49,523 nucleotides of DNA from an uncultured Hyphomicrobiales bacterium (GTDB lineage Bacteria > Pseudomonadota > Alphaproteobacteria > Rhizobiales > Devosiaceae), in the NCBI GenBank assembly GCA_903842455.1, contig CAIMLX010000162.1:1-49523 (forward strand). The letters run 5' to 3'. A model generated the notes under the pieces. It was given only the letters and a program-made list of their open reading frames with translations. It made no database searches and was not told where the DNA came from. Positions 42,356 to 49,523 of this stretch are shown here, piece after piece. A program made the translations under genes and the position numbers. Every line of letters begins with the position of its first letter. The first letter of the stretch is position 1.

Positions 42356-43852
42356 TTAATCCTTGCGTATTGAGGCGAAAGTGCGGAACCCGGCTACTTT
42401 CGCGGCCGGAAGCCGGAGCTCGGCCAACAGGCCGCCCAGCACCGAGCGCTTCAATTGCAGCGAGCCCCCGTAGACGTCAACCAGTTCCTTGACGATATCC
42501 AGCCCCAGGCCCGAGCCCGGCGTCTTCTCGTCGAGCCTGACGCCGCGGCGCAACACCTTCACCGCTTCTTCCTCGGTGAGGCCAGGGCCATCATCGTCGA
42601 TCTTGATCAGCAGGTTGGTCACCTGCCCGGTCCGCTCCGCCACCACGGTGACGCCGATCGAGGACTTCGCCCATTTGCAGGCATTGTCGAGCAGGTTGCC
42701 CGCCATTTCCTCGAGATCGCCCTCGTCCCCCCGGAACCAGGGCAGCGATGCATCCGGCCGCACCATGGCGATGGTCACCCGCGGATTGAGCTTCTGCATC
42801 ACCCGCGTCAGCCGCAGCATCACATGCGTCGCGTCCGCCCGCTTGCCGACCACCGTCGAACGGGTCGCCAGCCGCGCCCGGTCGAGATAGGTCGAGACCA
42901 GCTGGCTCATCTTCTCGGTCTCGGAGGAGACCACCTTGGCCAGCGGGTTCTTCTTGTCGCTCGCCGCCTCGTTGCGCAGCACCGCGATGGGTGTCTTCAA
43001 CCCATGCGCCAGGTTGCCCACCTGGTTGCGGGCGCGCTCGACGATCTGGGCGTTGGAGCGCAGCAGTTCGTTGATCTCGTCCGACAGCGGCGCCAGTTCC
43101 GCCGGGTAAACATGCGTCAGTGCCGCCGTTTCGCCCTCGCGGACCTGCTCGACCTCGCGCCGCAGCCGGCCGACCGGCCGCAGCGCGATACGCGCCACGA
43201 TGGTCGACATCACCGCCAGCATGATCGCCACCGCGCCAAGCACGATCAGCGTCTGTCCGCGGAATTCGTCGACCAGCTTCAGGATCTCGTCGAGCGAGCC
43301 CGTCACCATGATGTGGAGTGGCAGGCCATTCACCGTCACCAGCCGCTCGAGCACGCGGATCTTGGTGTCGAACGGGTCGGTCACCACGGCCGTCTTGGAG
43401 TTCTTGGCGTCGAACTCACCCGGCAGCGGGTTCAGCACCATGCCGACATAGGAATTGGAGAAATTGAGCAGGTTGCCGCCGTCGTCGCGGATGGCCCAGT
43501 ACCAGCCCGAGCCAGTCCGGTCGAAGCGCGGATCAGCGACCCTGATCCCCTCGGAAGTCGGCGTGGCCGATAGCAGAGTGAGGTCGGTCAGCGTCTCGAC
43601 CTGGAATGCCAGAGTATCCTGCAGCGAGGTATCGAGCGCCCGCGAATAGAGCTCGGTGAGCAGGAACGCCGTCGCCACCAGCGCCACGATCAGCCATCCG
43701 GCCGACAGCAAAAAGAGCGAGGCCGCAATCGACCCGCGCTTCGAGTTCCCCGGCGTCGCCACCGCCGGCCTGGGCAAAAACCGCTTCGCCAGCGCATCGT
43801 AACGCGCAGCAACGGCACCCCAGGCAGTTTCGACGGCGGCGGGAAGTTTCAT
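42356..43852 (-). CDS. feuQ: Sensor histidine kinase, FeuQ-like
   Basis: 498 residues. Cytoplasmic N-tail, transmembrane helices at about 44-67 and 200-222 around a periplasmic PhoQ-like sensor, HAMP, HisKA with His283 in NLAHGLKTPIAVLRNEA, and the ATP domain with NLLDNACKWA, IDDDGPGLT and GSGLGLDIV. The HGLKTP H-box and the partner regulator point to the rhizobial FeuQ/PhoQ branch. In Sinorhizobium FeuQ senses osmotic conditions and drives cyclic glucan export. Forty bases after feuP, same unit. Symbol assigned by resemblance and context. Confidence 0.82.
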   Translation of the reverse strand: MKLPAAVETAWGAVAARYDALAKRFLPRPAVATPGNSKRGSIAASLFLLSAGWLIVALVATAFLLTELYSRALDTSLQDTLAFQVETLTDLTLLSATPTSEGIRVADPRFDRTGSGWYWAIRDDGGNLLNFSNSYVGMVLNPLPGEFDAKNSKTAVVTDPFDTKIRVLERLVTVNGLPLHIMVTGSLDEILKLVDEFRGQTLIVLGAVAIMLAVMSTIVARIALRPVGRLRREVEQVREGETAALTHVYPAELAPLSDEINELLRSNAQIVERARNQVGNLAHGLKTPIAVLRNEAASDKKNPLAKVVSSETEKMSQLVSTYLDRARLATRSTVVGKRADATHVMLRLTRVMQKLNPRVTIAMVRPDASLPWFRGDEGDLEEMAGNLLDNACKWAKSSIGVTVVAERTGQVTNLLIKIDDDGPGLTEEEAVKVLRRGVRLDEKTPGSGLGLDIVKELVDVYGGSLQLKRSVLGGLLAELRLPAAKVAGFRTFASIRKD

Positions 43853-43892
43853 GGGCGCATCCTAGCGCAACGCTGGGCCTGTCGCCGCCCCC

Positions 43893-44552
43893 TCAGTCTT
43901 CCGCGATCTGGTAGCCGAGCCCGCGCACCGTCTGGATACAATCTTCCGGCAGCTTCTTGCGCAACCGCCCGACGAACACTTCGATGGTGTTCGAATCCCG
44001 GTCGAAATCCTGGTCGTAGAGGTGCTCGGTCAGTTCGGTGCGCGAGATCACCTTGCCCTTGTGGTGCATCAGGTAGCTCAAGAGCCGCAACTCGTGGCTG
44101 GTCAGCTTCACCGAGTGTCCGTCCACCGTCACCTTGCCGGCCTTCACGTCGAGCCGCACCGAACCGGCGCTGATCTCGTTGCTCGCCTGCCCGGCCGCCC
44201 GGCGCACCAGCGCCCGCACCCGCGCCAGCACCTCTTCCATGTGGAAGGGCTTTGCCACGTAGTCGTCGGCGCCGGCATCGATGCCCTGCACCTTGTCGCT
44301 CCAGCGGTCGCGGGCGGTGAGCAGCAGCACCGGCGTCTTCTTGCCGGAGCGGCGCCATTCCTCGAGCACCGACAAGCCGTCCATCTGCGGCAGGCCGATA
44401 TCGAGCACGATGGCATCGTAGGGCTCGGTATCGCCGAGGAAGTGACCTTCCTCGCCGTCGAACGCCACGTCAACGACGTAGCCGCCCTCCGTCAGCGCTT
44501 CCTTGAGCTGCCGGTTCAGATTGGTGTCGTCCTCAACGACGAGAATGCGCAT
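43893..44552 (-). CDS. feuP: OmpR-family response regulator, FeuP-like
   Basis: 219 residues: receiver with Asp51 in IVLDIGLPQMDG, the Lys switch in DDYVAKPFHMEEVLAR, and a winged helix with VKLTSHELRLLSYLMHHKGK and LYDQDFDRDSNTIEVFVGRL. These long segments are very like rhizobial FeuP as recalled. In S. meliloti FeuP activates the cyclic-beta-glucan exporter gene ndvA under low osmolarity. ATG 44552 (MRILVVEDD) is the family start; the frame extends to 44720 without support. The likely upstream gene is a small FeuN-like protein. Confidence 0.87.
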   Translation of the reverse strand: MRILVVEDDTNLNRQLKEALTEGGYVVDVAFDGEEGHFLGDTEPYDAIVLDIGLPQMDGLSVLEEWRRSGKKTPVLLLTARDRWSDKVQGIDAGADDYVAKPFHMEEVLARVRALVRRAAGQASNEISAGSVRLDVKAGKVTVDGHSVKLTSHELRLLSYLMHHKGKVISRTELTEHLYDQDFDRDSNTIEVFVGRLRKKLPEDCIQTVRGLGYQIAED

Positions 44553-44650
44553 GGACAAGTCCCCTGTAGCCGCCCGGCAGGTCTTTTCGCGCCCCTGCCC
44601 CAAGCAGATCAACGCACTTTTCTCGCCAAGCCTAAGTTCTAGTGCGTCTC

Positions 44651-44947
44651 TTACTGCGCGGGCAAGGTCACAGGGCGGCTTTCGCCCGAAGAATCCATGA
44701 CGTTGACCCGCCACTGCCACTGGCCGCCCACTTCGCAGACCTGCAGCGCCGAGGAAATGATCTTCCCCTGGACCCCCGCCCGGTCCATCGCCTGGCTCAA
44801 CTGAACGAGTTCACCAGTATCGATCTTCTCCTGGATCTCACGACGATCAAGGCAAGGCCCATCCTGCGCAGAGGCCGGCAGAACGCCACCCCCCAACGCC
44901 CCCGCCAGCACCGCGGCCGCCAAAAAAGCTGCAATAAGGTTTTTCAT
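44651..44947 (-). CDS. Small periplasmic protein, FeuN-like
   Basis: 98 residues: signal peptide MKNLIAAFLAAAVLAGALGG to about residue 27 (PASAQ), then about 70 residues with two cysteines (in GPCLDRRE and LQVCEVGGQ) and the pattern WQWRVNVMDSSGESRPVTLP of PepSY-like beta domains. It lies directly before feuP-feuQ on the same strand. In Sinorhizobium a small periplasmic protein, FeuN, encoded ahead of feuP restrains FeuQ activity. Size, location and position fit that role; residue-level homology could not be tested. Confidence 0.7.
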   Translation of the reverse strand: MKNLIAAFLAAAVLAGALGGGVLPASAQDGPCLDRREIQEKIDTGELVQLSQAMDRAGVQGKIISSALQVCEVGGQWQWRVNVMDSSGESRPVTLPAQ

Positions 44948-45001
44948 AAGGGGGTTATGGGGGGGAACGGCTGAATATGGGATGAACGGTTGCGTGAACG
45001 C

Positions 45002-45187
45002 TCAGCGCTTGGGCAACTCGCCCCCGCCATGGTCGATGGACCCAGAGTACGCCATCGCCTTGCGCCGCTGTTCATCGGTCATTTGCAGACCCTTCATCGC
45101 GCCCCGACGTTCCCGCAGCAGCGCCTCGAACTCGACGTCACTCAGGTCCTCAAGCGCTTTCTCGGTCAGCTTTGCTGTGGCACTCAT
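45002..45187 (-). CDS. Small protein of unknown function
   Basis: 61 residues, charged and helical at the start (LTEKALEDLSDVEFEALLRE), ending in SGSIDHGGGELPKR. No signal peptide or domain recognised. Its ATG directly abuts the TGA of the preceding GNAT-like gene (TGA at 45190-45188, ATG at 45187-45185), so the pair is translated together. The two may act as partners. Confidence 0.6.
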   Translation of the reverse strand: MSATAKLTEKALEDLSDVEFEALLRERRGAMKGLQMTDEQRRKAMAYSGSIDHGGGELPKR

Positions 45188-45688
45188 TCAAACTCTCCGC
45201 CTCCAATATAGTGCATTTGCTGTCGAAAGAACACGCTCAAAGCCGTATGCATTCTCATAGAGGGCCGCGAGCCCGGGGTTCTTGGCCTCAAGCCGCAGTT
45301 CGGGCTTCGACCGTAACTGGGCGTAATTCGCAAACGCATCGAACAAAATGACCAACCTGGCACCGGTCACCGGTGACGAGCGGTCGGGATTGCCCTCGAT
45401 CAATTCGATCCACAGTGCATTCGTCCTCGTCGTGGCTAAACCCAGGGCTAGAAGGCGCTCCCCAGCCCACAGCGCCAAATCCAGTCGATCGGGTTCGCCG
45501 AATTTTCTCAGCACCGTTGGCCAGTCGTAGTACACCGACTTCCAACCCGCCGCCGCGTCCAGAGCGCGACCGCTTATCTCGGTGAGCTGGAATTCTGTTC
45601 CGACGAGAGGCGACAGCTTCCCCACTGTCGCGGATCTGGCTTCATGCCCCAGACGCCCATATCGCTGACGTAGCGAAGCGACGCTCAT
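45188..45688 (-). CDS. GNAT-fold-like protein
   Basis: 166 residues. The C-terminal half follows the order of strands and helices of N-acetyltransferases: LALGLATTRTNALWIELIEG, a helix after SPVTGARLVILFDAFANYA, and PELRLEAKNPGLAALYENAY-GF, which matches the classic end of the fold. The acetyl-CoA loop (usually Q/R-x-x-G-x-G/A) is degenerate (PVTGARL), so activity is uncertain. ATG 45688 is used because the longer frame to 45829 would overlap a small plus-strand gene at 45798. Its partner downstream is a 61-residue protein. Function unknown. Confidence 0.6.
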   Translation of the reverse strand: MSVASLRQRYGRLGHEARSATVGKLSPLVGTEFQLTEISGRALDAAAGWKSVYYDWPTVLRKFGEPDRLDLALWAGERLLALGLATTRTNALWIELIEGNPDRSSPVTGARLVILFDAFANYAQLRSKPELRLEAKNPGLAALYENAYGFERVLSTANALYWRRRV

Positions 45689-45797
45689 CTCGTTACACGA
45701 CCCCAAGATCGTAGGTGCAAACCCTATTCGGATTCTCCGTTTAACTCCGACTCGCCACGGCACTCTAGTCTCGGTTCTTCCTCTAGGGAGCATGTGC

Positions 45798-45950
45798 ATG
45801 ACTAAGAAGTCGCCCTGGCACTCCATCAAGCAGAACGTTCACCACAACAATACTGACTGCAACACCGGCAATAATATAGAGCGCGAAAATCTCCGGGACG
45901 GAACGGGTGGCAAACCGCTCTGCGCGGAGTGCGCCCGGCTTTCCAGGTAG
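45798..45950 (+). CDS. Small Cys/His-rich protein
   Basis: 50 residues. After MTKKSPWHSIKQ it reads NVHHNNTDCNTGNNIERENL, then RDGTGGKPLCAECARL. The pattern HxN..C..GN.IE....GTGG.PLC..C is one recalled from many short uncharacterised rhizobial proteins. Cys and His spacing suggests a small zinc ribbon (inference). AGGGAG lies seven bases before the ATG at 45798; an earlier in-frame ATG at 45792 is too close to it. Divergent from the GNAT-like gene, sharing a 109-base promoter region. Confidence 0.65.
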   Translation: MTKKSPWHSIKQNVHHNNTDCNTGNNIERENLRDGTGGKPLCAECARLSR

Positions 45951-45966
45951 AGACGGGAGATCGGAG

Positions 45967-46149
45967 TCAGCCTCCCGCCTTCATCCCCTTGCGCAAGAAC
46001 AGGATCGCCAGCCCCTCCATCAGCAGCTGGCCCGCCGCGTGGCCGTCGAAGCTCGGGATGTCGACGCCGACGAGTTGCCCGAGGGCGGCCAGCACCATGG
46101 CGGTGGCGACGATGTAGGTCTTGAAGCCGTCGAGAAGGTTGAGATTCAT
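45967..46149 (-). CDS. Holin-like small membrane protein
   Basis: 60 residues with one clear transmembrane helix (FKTYIVATAMVLAALGQLVG, about 9-28), a short loop, and a second weaker hydrophobic stretch (GQLLMEGLAILFL), ending basic (RKGMKAGG). Start ATG 46149 is chosen because GAGGAG lies seven bases upstream; the open frame to 46272 overlaps the tail gene. It directly follows the GTA/phage tail gene, where small holin-like proteins are often found. A role in release of particles is plausible, not shown. Confidence 0.6.
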   Translation of the reverse strand: MNLNLLDGFKTYIVATAMVLAALGQLVGVDIPSFDGHAAGQLLMEGLAILFLRKGMKAGG

Positions 46150-46240
46150 CAGAAAACTCCTCAGGTTGGACATGATGATGGATATGAGGAACCGCGCCTG
46201 CGCCGCCTCGAGCCGCTGACCGATCCCATCGAAGATCGTC

Positions 46241-49200
46241 TTACGCACTGAACGCCCCCGTCGCCGCTGCACCCGGCCCGAACTCGGCGCCGAGCTGGCT
46301 CACGGCAAAGTCGAAGCCCGCCGGCAGTACCCCGAAATCGGCCACCTGCGCCGCAGCCGGATAGCTCGCCGAAGGGGTCGAAACCTCGAACTCCCGCACC
46401 GGCACCGCCCCATCGAAGATCGTCACGCGATACGCCTTAGGCGCAAAGTCGAGCCCCACTTCGAGCGCCGCCCAACTGCCCGCATCGGCGCGCGACCGTC
46501 GCGTCCAGTGCAGCGCGACGTCGCCCGAACTATCGCGCGCCGCCCGCAAATGCCCGGGCGCCAGCGGCGTCAGCGGCCCGAGCCCGACCTCGGCGGCAAA
46601 CTCCGTCCCCTCGGCATCGCGCCGCCCGGCAAAGGCCCGCAGCGCCAGCGTGTCACCGACCCAGCCCGGCTCGACCGGCAGCACCGCCACCGCCTCGTCG
46701 AGCACCACCACCCGCGCCCCCGCCGCCACGACCCCGACCGCCGTGCCGCCCTGTCCGCGCAATAGTCGCGTCAGCCGATACGCCCCTGCCGAGACCAGTT
46801 CGGCCCCGGCAAAGCCGATCACCTCCCAGCCCGCGTCCGTCTCGACCGCGATGCGATTGCTGCCCGCCAGCGCCGCCCCCGCGTCGACATCGGCAAGATG
46901 CCCGCCGAACAGCGTCACCGTCAGCGCCTGCCCGTCCCAGAGGTGCAGCGGCCCCGCCGCCAGCGCCGACACCAGTTCCCCCATCGCCGCCGGCCGCGTC
47001 AGTCGCGCCAGCGAGGCCCCGGTCGATGCCAGTTGCATTTCCACCGTCCCCGGCCACGGCGACGCCCAGGCCGCGAGCAGCAGCCGCGACACCCCCGGCG
47101 AACTCGCCTCGCCCGGCAGATGCGCCGCCACGAGCAGCGGCTCAGCCACCGGGGCCGGCGCGGCCGACCCGCGCGAACCCCGCTCGCTCAGCACCGCCGG
47201 ATGCAGCACAGGCGCCACCGCCCGAGCCGAAATCTTCCGCGCCACCCCATCCCGGATCTCGGTGATCTCGAACGGCCCCTCGCCCTCGCCCGCCACCGCG
47301 ATCACGTCGCCCACTTCGAGCGCCGCGAAGGATGGCGGCAGCGTCAGCTCCAGCGTGTCGCGCGACACGCTCGCCGCCACCAGCGCCCGCTCCGCCGCCA
47401 CACGCCCCCCGGCCGGATCCAGCACCAGCCCGGCATTGACCCCGGCCACCGCCCCGCCCTCGGCCAGCATCGCGGTCGCCGTCCCCGCCAGGTAGTCGTG
47501 CTCGCGATCGACATAGGTCAGCGCCAGCCGCCCCACCGCCTCGAACGGGTCCGGCCGCCGCCGCGACCGCATCGGCCCATCGCCCACCACCACGTCGTCG
47601 ACAGCCACCGCCGCCCGCACCGACGGCGACACCAGCGCGAGCCCGTCCTCACCATCGCGCACCGACAAGCCGGTCGCGCCGAGCAGCCCGTCGAACGCAT
47701 CGCGCGCCGAAACCACGCCCTCGACCGCCAGCCCATGCACCAGCGGCAACGCCGCGACGCCCGACACCGCCGTGCGCCAGTCTGCCGCTACCGCCACCGC
47801 CAGTTCATCGCTCGCCAGCGCCCCGAGCCGCCCGGTCAGCCAATGCCCCGCCGCATGGTTTTCCGCATCCGACCAGGTCTCGCCATCTCCGGGGAACGCC
47901 GGAAACGGCCGCGCATCCCAGGTCCACACACTCACCCGCTCCACCATCGGGCTTTCTGCCCAGTAGCCGAGCGCCGCGCGCAAGAACTGCCGCTGCATCA
48001 ACCCATCCGGCGCCCCCGACGAGAAATACGGCCGCCCGCCCTCGACGCTCTTGCCATCGGGAAACACGTTGGGCTGGTTCGCCCCCTTGTCCACCGCCCC
48101 GCAGCCGAGCTCGGTGAACCAAACCGGCTTCGACCCGGGCACCCAGGCCGTCGGCGACGCCGAACGCACCCCACCCACCCGGTCGTGATGGGCGTTGCTC
48201 CACCACCCGGCAATGTCCTTGAACCGCCAGACCCAGTCCTCGCCATGCGCCCCATCGGCGATCGGCGTCCGCACCCCGTCGAACCGGTCGGCGTCCGACG
48301 CATAGAACCAGTCGAACCCCTCGCCCCCGGCAATCCCTGCCGTCAGATAGTCAAGCGAATGCGGCCCGTCCCACAGCGCGAAATCCGCATGCGCCTCGCC
48401 GTCGCGCCAGTCGGTCACCGGCATGTAGTTGTCGATCCCCACCGCCGCGATATCGTCAGAGGCCCAGAGCGGATCGAGGTGAAACAGCTTGTCCCCCGGC
48501 GCGTCAGCCGGCTGGAACCCATGATACTCGCTCCAGTCCGCCGCATAGGTCAGCGCCACCTCCGGCGCGAGCCCGTTCGCCTCCTCCGCGAGGTCCACCA
48601 GCGCCTCGACGAACGGAAACCCGTCGCCGCCATCACGCACTGTCGTCATCCCGACCATTTCGGAGCCAAGCACCAGCGCATCCGCCCCGGCCTCGTCGGC
48701 CAGCGCCGCGTAGTGCCGCACCATCCGCCGCAGCCCCCAGTCCGACGCCGAGCCGACAAAGCCCGTCACATCAGGCGCCGCCCCGGTGATCCGCCCGCGC
48801 CACGGATAGGCCGGCTGCCCCATGGCGTTCCCCTCGGGGATGTCCATCAGCAGCATCGGATAGAGCGTCACCCTCAGCCCGCGCGCCTTGAGGTCGGCAA
48901 TCGCCGCCCGCACCGCCGCATCCGACGGCGTCCCGCCATAAGCTGGCCCGCCGTCATGCGTCGACACCACCTCGGCGCCGCCGCGCGAAACGCCGGCGAC
49001 GTTCCACTCGGTGCCCCGCACGGAACGCGTAGCCGCCTCCACCTTCGGCCGCATCGTGCAATGCCCGGCCCGCAGGTCATCCCCGAACCAGCTCACCACC
49101 AGCGACACATGTTCGAGGTTCGGACACAGCGCCACGAGTTCGTCGATCGACAGCGTCCAGTCGCTCAGCACAGCGGATTGGTGCGCATTCTCGGTCGCCG

Positions 49201-49523
49201 CCGAACCCGGCCCCACCACCCGCACCCGCGGCACCGGGTCATAGCCGAACTCCGTCGCCCCGGGGATCACCGTCACCGCCCGGATCAGCGGCTCGAGCGC
49301 GCCGACCACCCGGCACAGCTCCACCGTGATATTGGGCACCCGGTTGCCGAACTCGCCGAGCGGCAGCCGCTCGAACACCAGGTAGCAGAGCCCGCGATAG
49401 GCCGGCGCGATCCCCTGCTTGGCCTCGATCAGGCTATCCGCCGCCTGATCCTCCGTCCCCCGGTAGAAGCGCGCTGAAACGCCCTCTAGCTCCAGCAGTT
49501 TCCCATCGGCCCACACCCGCCCG
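46241..49523 (-). CDS. Gene transfer agent / phage tail tip protein with TIM-barrel domain (partial)
   Basis: At least 1094 codons, open at the right edge, so the N-terminus is missing. It matches the large RcGTA ORFg15-type host-specificity protein: a TIM-barrel-like domain (LRVTLYPMLLMDIPEGNAMG, LVLGSEMVGMT, WFTELGCGAVDKGANQPN) in the first half and a phage-tail (TipJ/gpJ-like) domain with beta-rich modules in the second (LALTYVDREHDYL, VAGVNAGLVLDPAGGR, LEVGDVIAVAGEG). Such proteins form the tail tip that contacts recipient cells. This would be the last large gene of a cluster lying beyond the right edge. The protein is unusually rich in Ala, Gly and Val. Confidence 0.92.
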   Translation of the reverse strand, partial: GRVWADGKLLELEGVSARFYRGTEDQAADSLIEAKQGIAPAYRGLCYLVFERLPLGEFGNRVPNITVELCRVVGALEPLIRAVTVIPGATEFGYDPVPRVRVVGPGSAATENAHQSAVLSDWTLSIDELVALCPNLEHVSLVVSWFGDDLRAGHCTMRPKVEAATRSVRGTEWNVAGVSRGGAEVVSTHDGGPAYGGTPSDAAVRAAIADLKARGLRVTLYPMLLMDIPEGNAMGQPAYPWRGRITGAAPDVTGFVGSASDWGLRRMVRHYAALADEAGADALVLGSEMVGMTTVRDGGDGFPFVEALVDLAEEANGLAPEVALTYAADWSEYHGFQPADAPGDKLFHLDPLWASDDIAAVGIDNYMPVTDWRDGEAHADFALWDGPHSLDYLTAGIAGGEGFDWFYASDADRFDGVRTPIADGAHGEDWVWRFKDIAGWWSNAHHDRVGGVRSASPTAWVPGSKPVWFTELGCGAVDKGANQPNVFPDGKSVEGGRPYFSSGAPDGLMQRQFLRAALGYWAESPMVERVSVWTWDARPFPAFPGDGETWSDAENHAAGHWLTGRLGALASDELAVAVAADWRTAVSGVAALPLVHGLAVEGVVSARDAFDGLLGATGLSVRDGEDGLALVSPSVRAAVAVDDVVVGDGPMRSRRRPDPFEAVGRLALTYVDREHDYLAGTATAMLAEGGAVAGVNAGLVLDPAGGRVAAERALVAASVSRDTLELTLPPSFAALEVGDVIAVAGEGEGPFEITEIRDGVARKISARAVAPVLHPAVLSERGSRGSAAPAPVAEPLLVAAHLPGEASSPGVSRLLLAAWASPWPGTVEMQLASTGASLARLTRPAAMGELVSALAAGPLHLWDGQALTVTLFGGHLADVDAGAALAGSNRIAVETDAGWEVIGFAGAELVSAGAYRLTRLLRGQGGTAVGVVAAGARVVVLDEAVAVLPVEPGWVGDTLALRAFAGRRDAEGTEFAAEVGLGPLTPLAPGHLRAARDSSGDVALHWTRRSRADAGSWAALEVGLDFAPKAYRVTIFDGAVPVREFEVSTPSASYPAAAQVADFGVLPAGFDFAVSQLGAEFGPGAAATGAFSA

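Noticed and set aside
46898-49477. Plus-strand open frame of 859 codons opposite the GTA tail gene
   Set aside because: It is the antisense shadow of a high-GC gene; its Arg/Pro/His-rich composition and lack of motifs argue against a real product.

Overview
The window is GC-rich, densely coded chromosomal DNA of an alphaproteobacterium, most likely order Hyphomicrobiales (Rhizobiales); a Devosia-like genus would fit, but no marker here settles it. The evidence is the gene set: a FeuP/FeuQ-type two-component pair, the cytochrome c maturation genes in the order ccmI-E-F-H (cycHJKL), degP with a second two-component pair, glnE, a BigR-type sulfur-responsive repressor, and the end of a gene transfer agent (GTA) tail cluster.

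Layout. 1-2400: two truncated 5' ends of dusA (tRNA-dihydrouridine synthase A) lie in direct orientation on either side of a CSS-motif/EAL cyclic-di-GMP phosphodiesterase gene. dusA is a known integration target of mobile elements, so this looks like the edge of an integrated element. 2500-5700: an overlapping run of three regulators (MarR, TetR, HxlR families), an NDH-2 NADH dehydrogenase and a cold-shock protein. 5800-9800: an M24/creatinase-fold protein lacking several metal ligands, a ccdAB toxin-antitoxin pair and two tandem EamA transporters. 9900-13100: beta-mannosidase, then a DUF2892 membrane protein divergent from a BigR/SqrR-like repressor with an evident operator. 13100-19300: three paralogous full-length ABC exporters in tandem on the minus strand. 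19500-24300: PepN, a PAS sensor kinase, and a Phd/PIN toxin-antitoxin pair whose toxin is frameshifted. 24300-37300, minus strand: glnE, kinase and regulator, degP, an alditol-oxidase-like flavoenzyme, and the ccm operon, with a large palindromic repeat element lodged between ccmE and ccmF. 37400-42300: a two-gene FAD oxidoreductase pair related to sarcosine oxidase alpha, a protein of unknown function and a lipoprotein. 42300-45000: feuQ, feuP and a small periplasmic FeuN-like protein. 45000-49523: a GNAT-like protein with a small partner, a 50-residue Cys/His-rich protein, a holin-like protein and the 3' part of a GTA TIM-barrel tail protein.

Working together: the minus-strand block feuN-P-Q / ccmIEFH / degP-regulator-kinase / glnE looks like an ancestral rhizobial envelope, cytochrome c and nitrogen-control neighbourhood into which oxidoreductase and lipoprotein genes have been inserted. 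Toxin-antitoxin pairs, palindromic elements and the dusA remnants mark the plastic points. The best candidates for undescribed biology are the dusA-flanked EAL cassette, the minimal SoxA-like two-gene oxidoreductase, the palindromic element inside the ccm operon, a leader ORF with a near-perfect ribosome binding site ahead of the middle ABC exporter, and the small-protein cluster beside the GTA end. No rRNA, tRNA, CRISPR array, intact transposase or integrase was seen.
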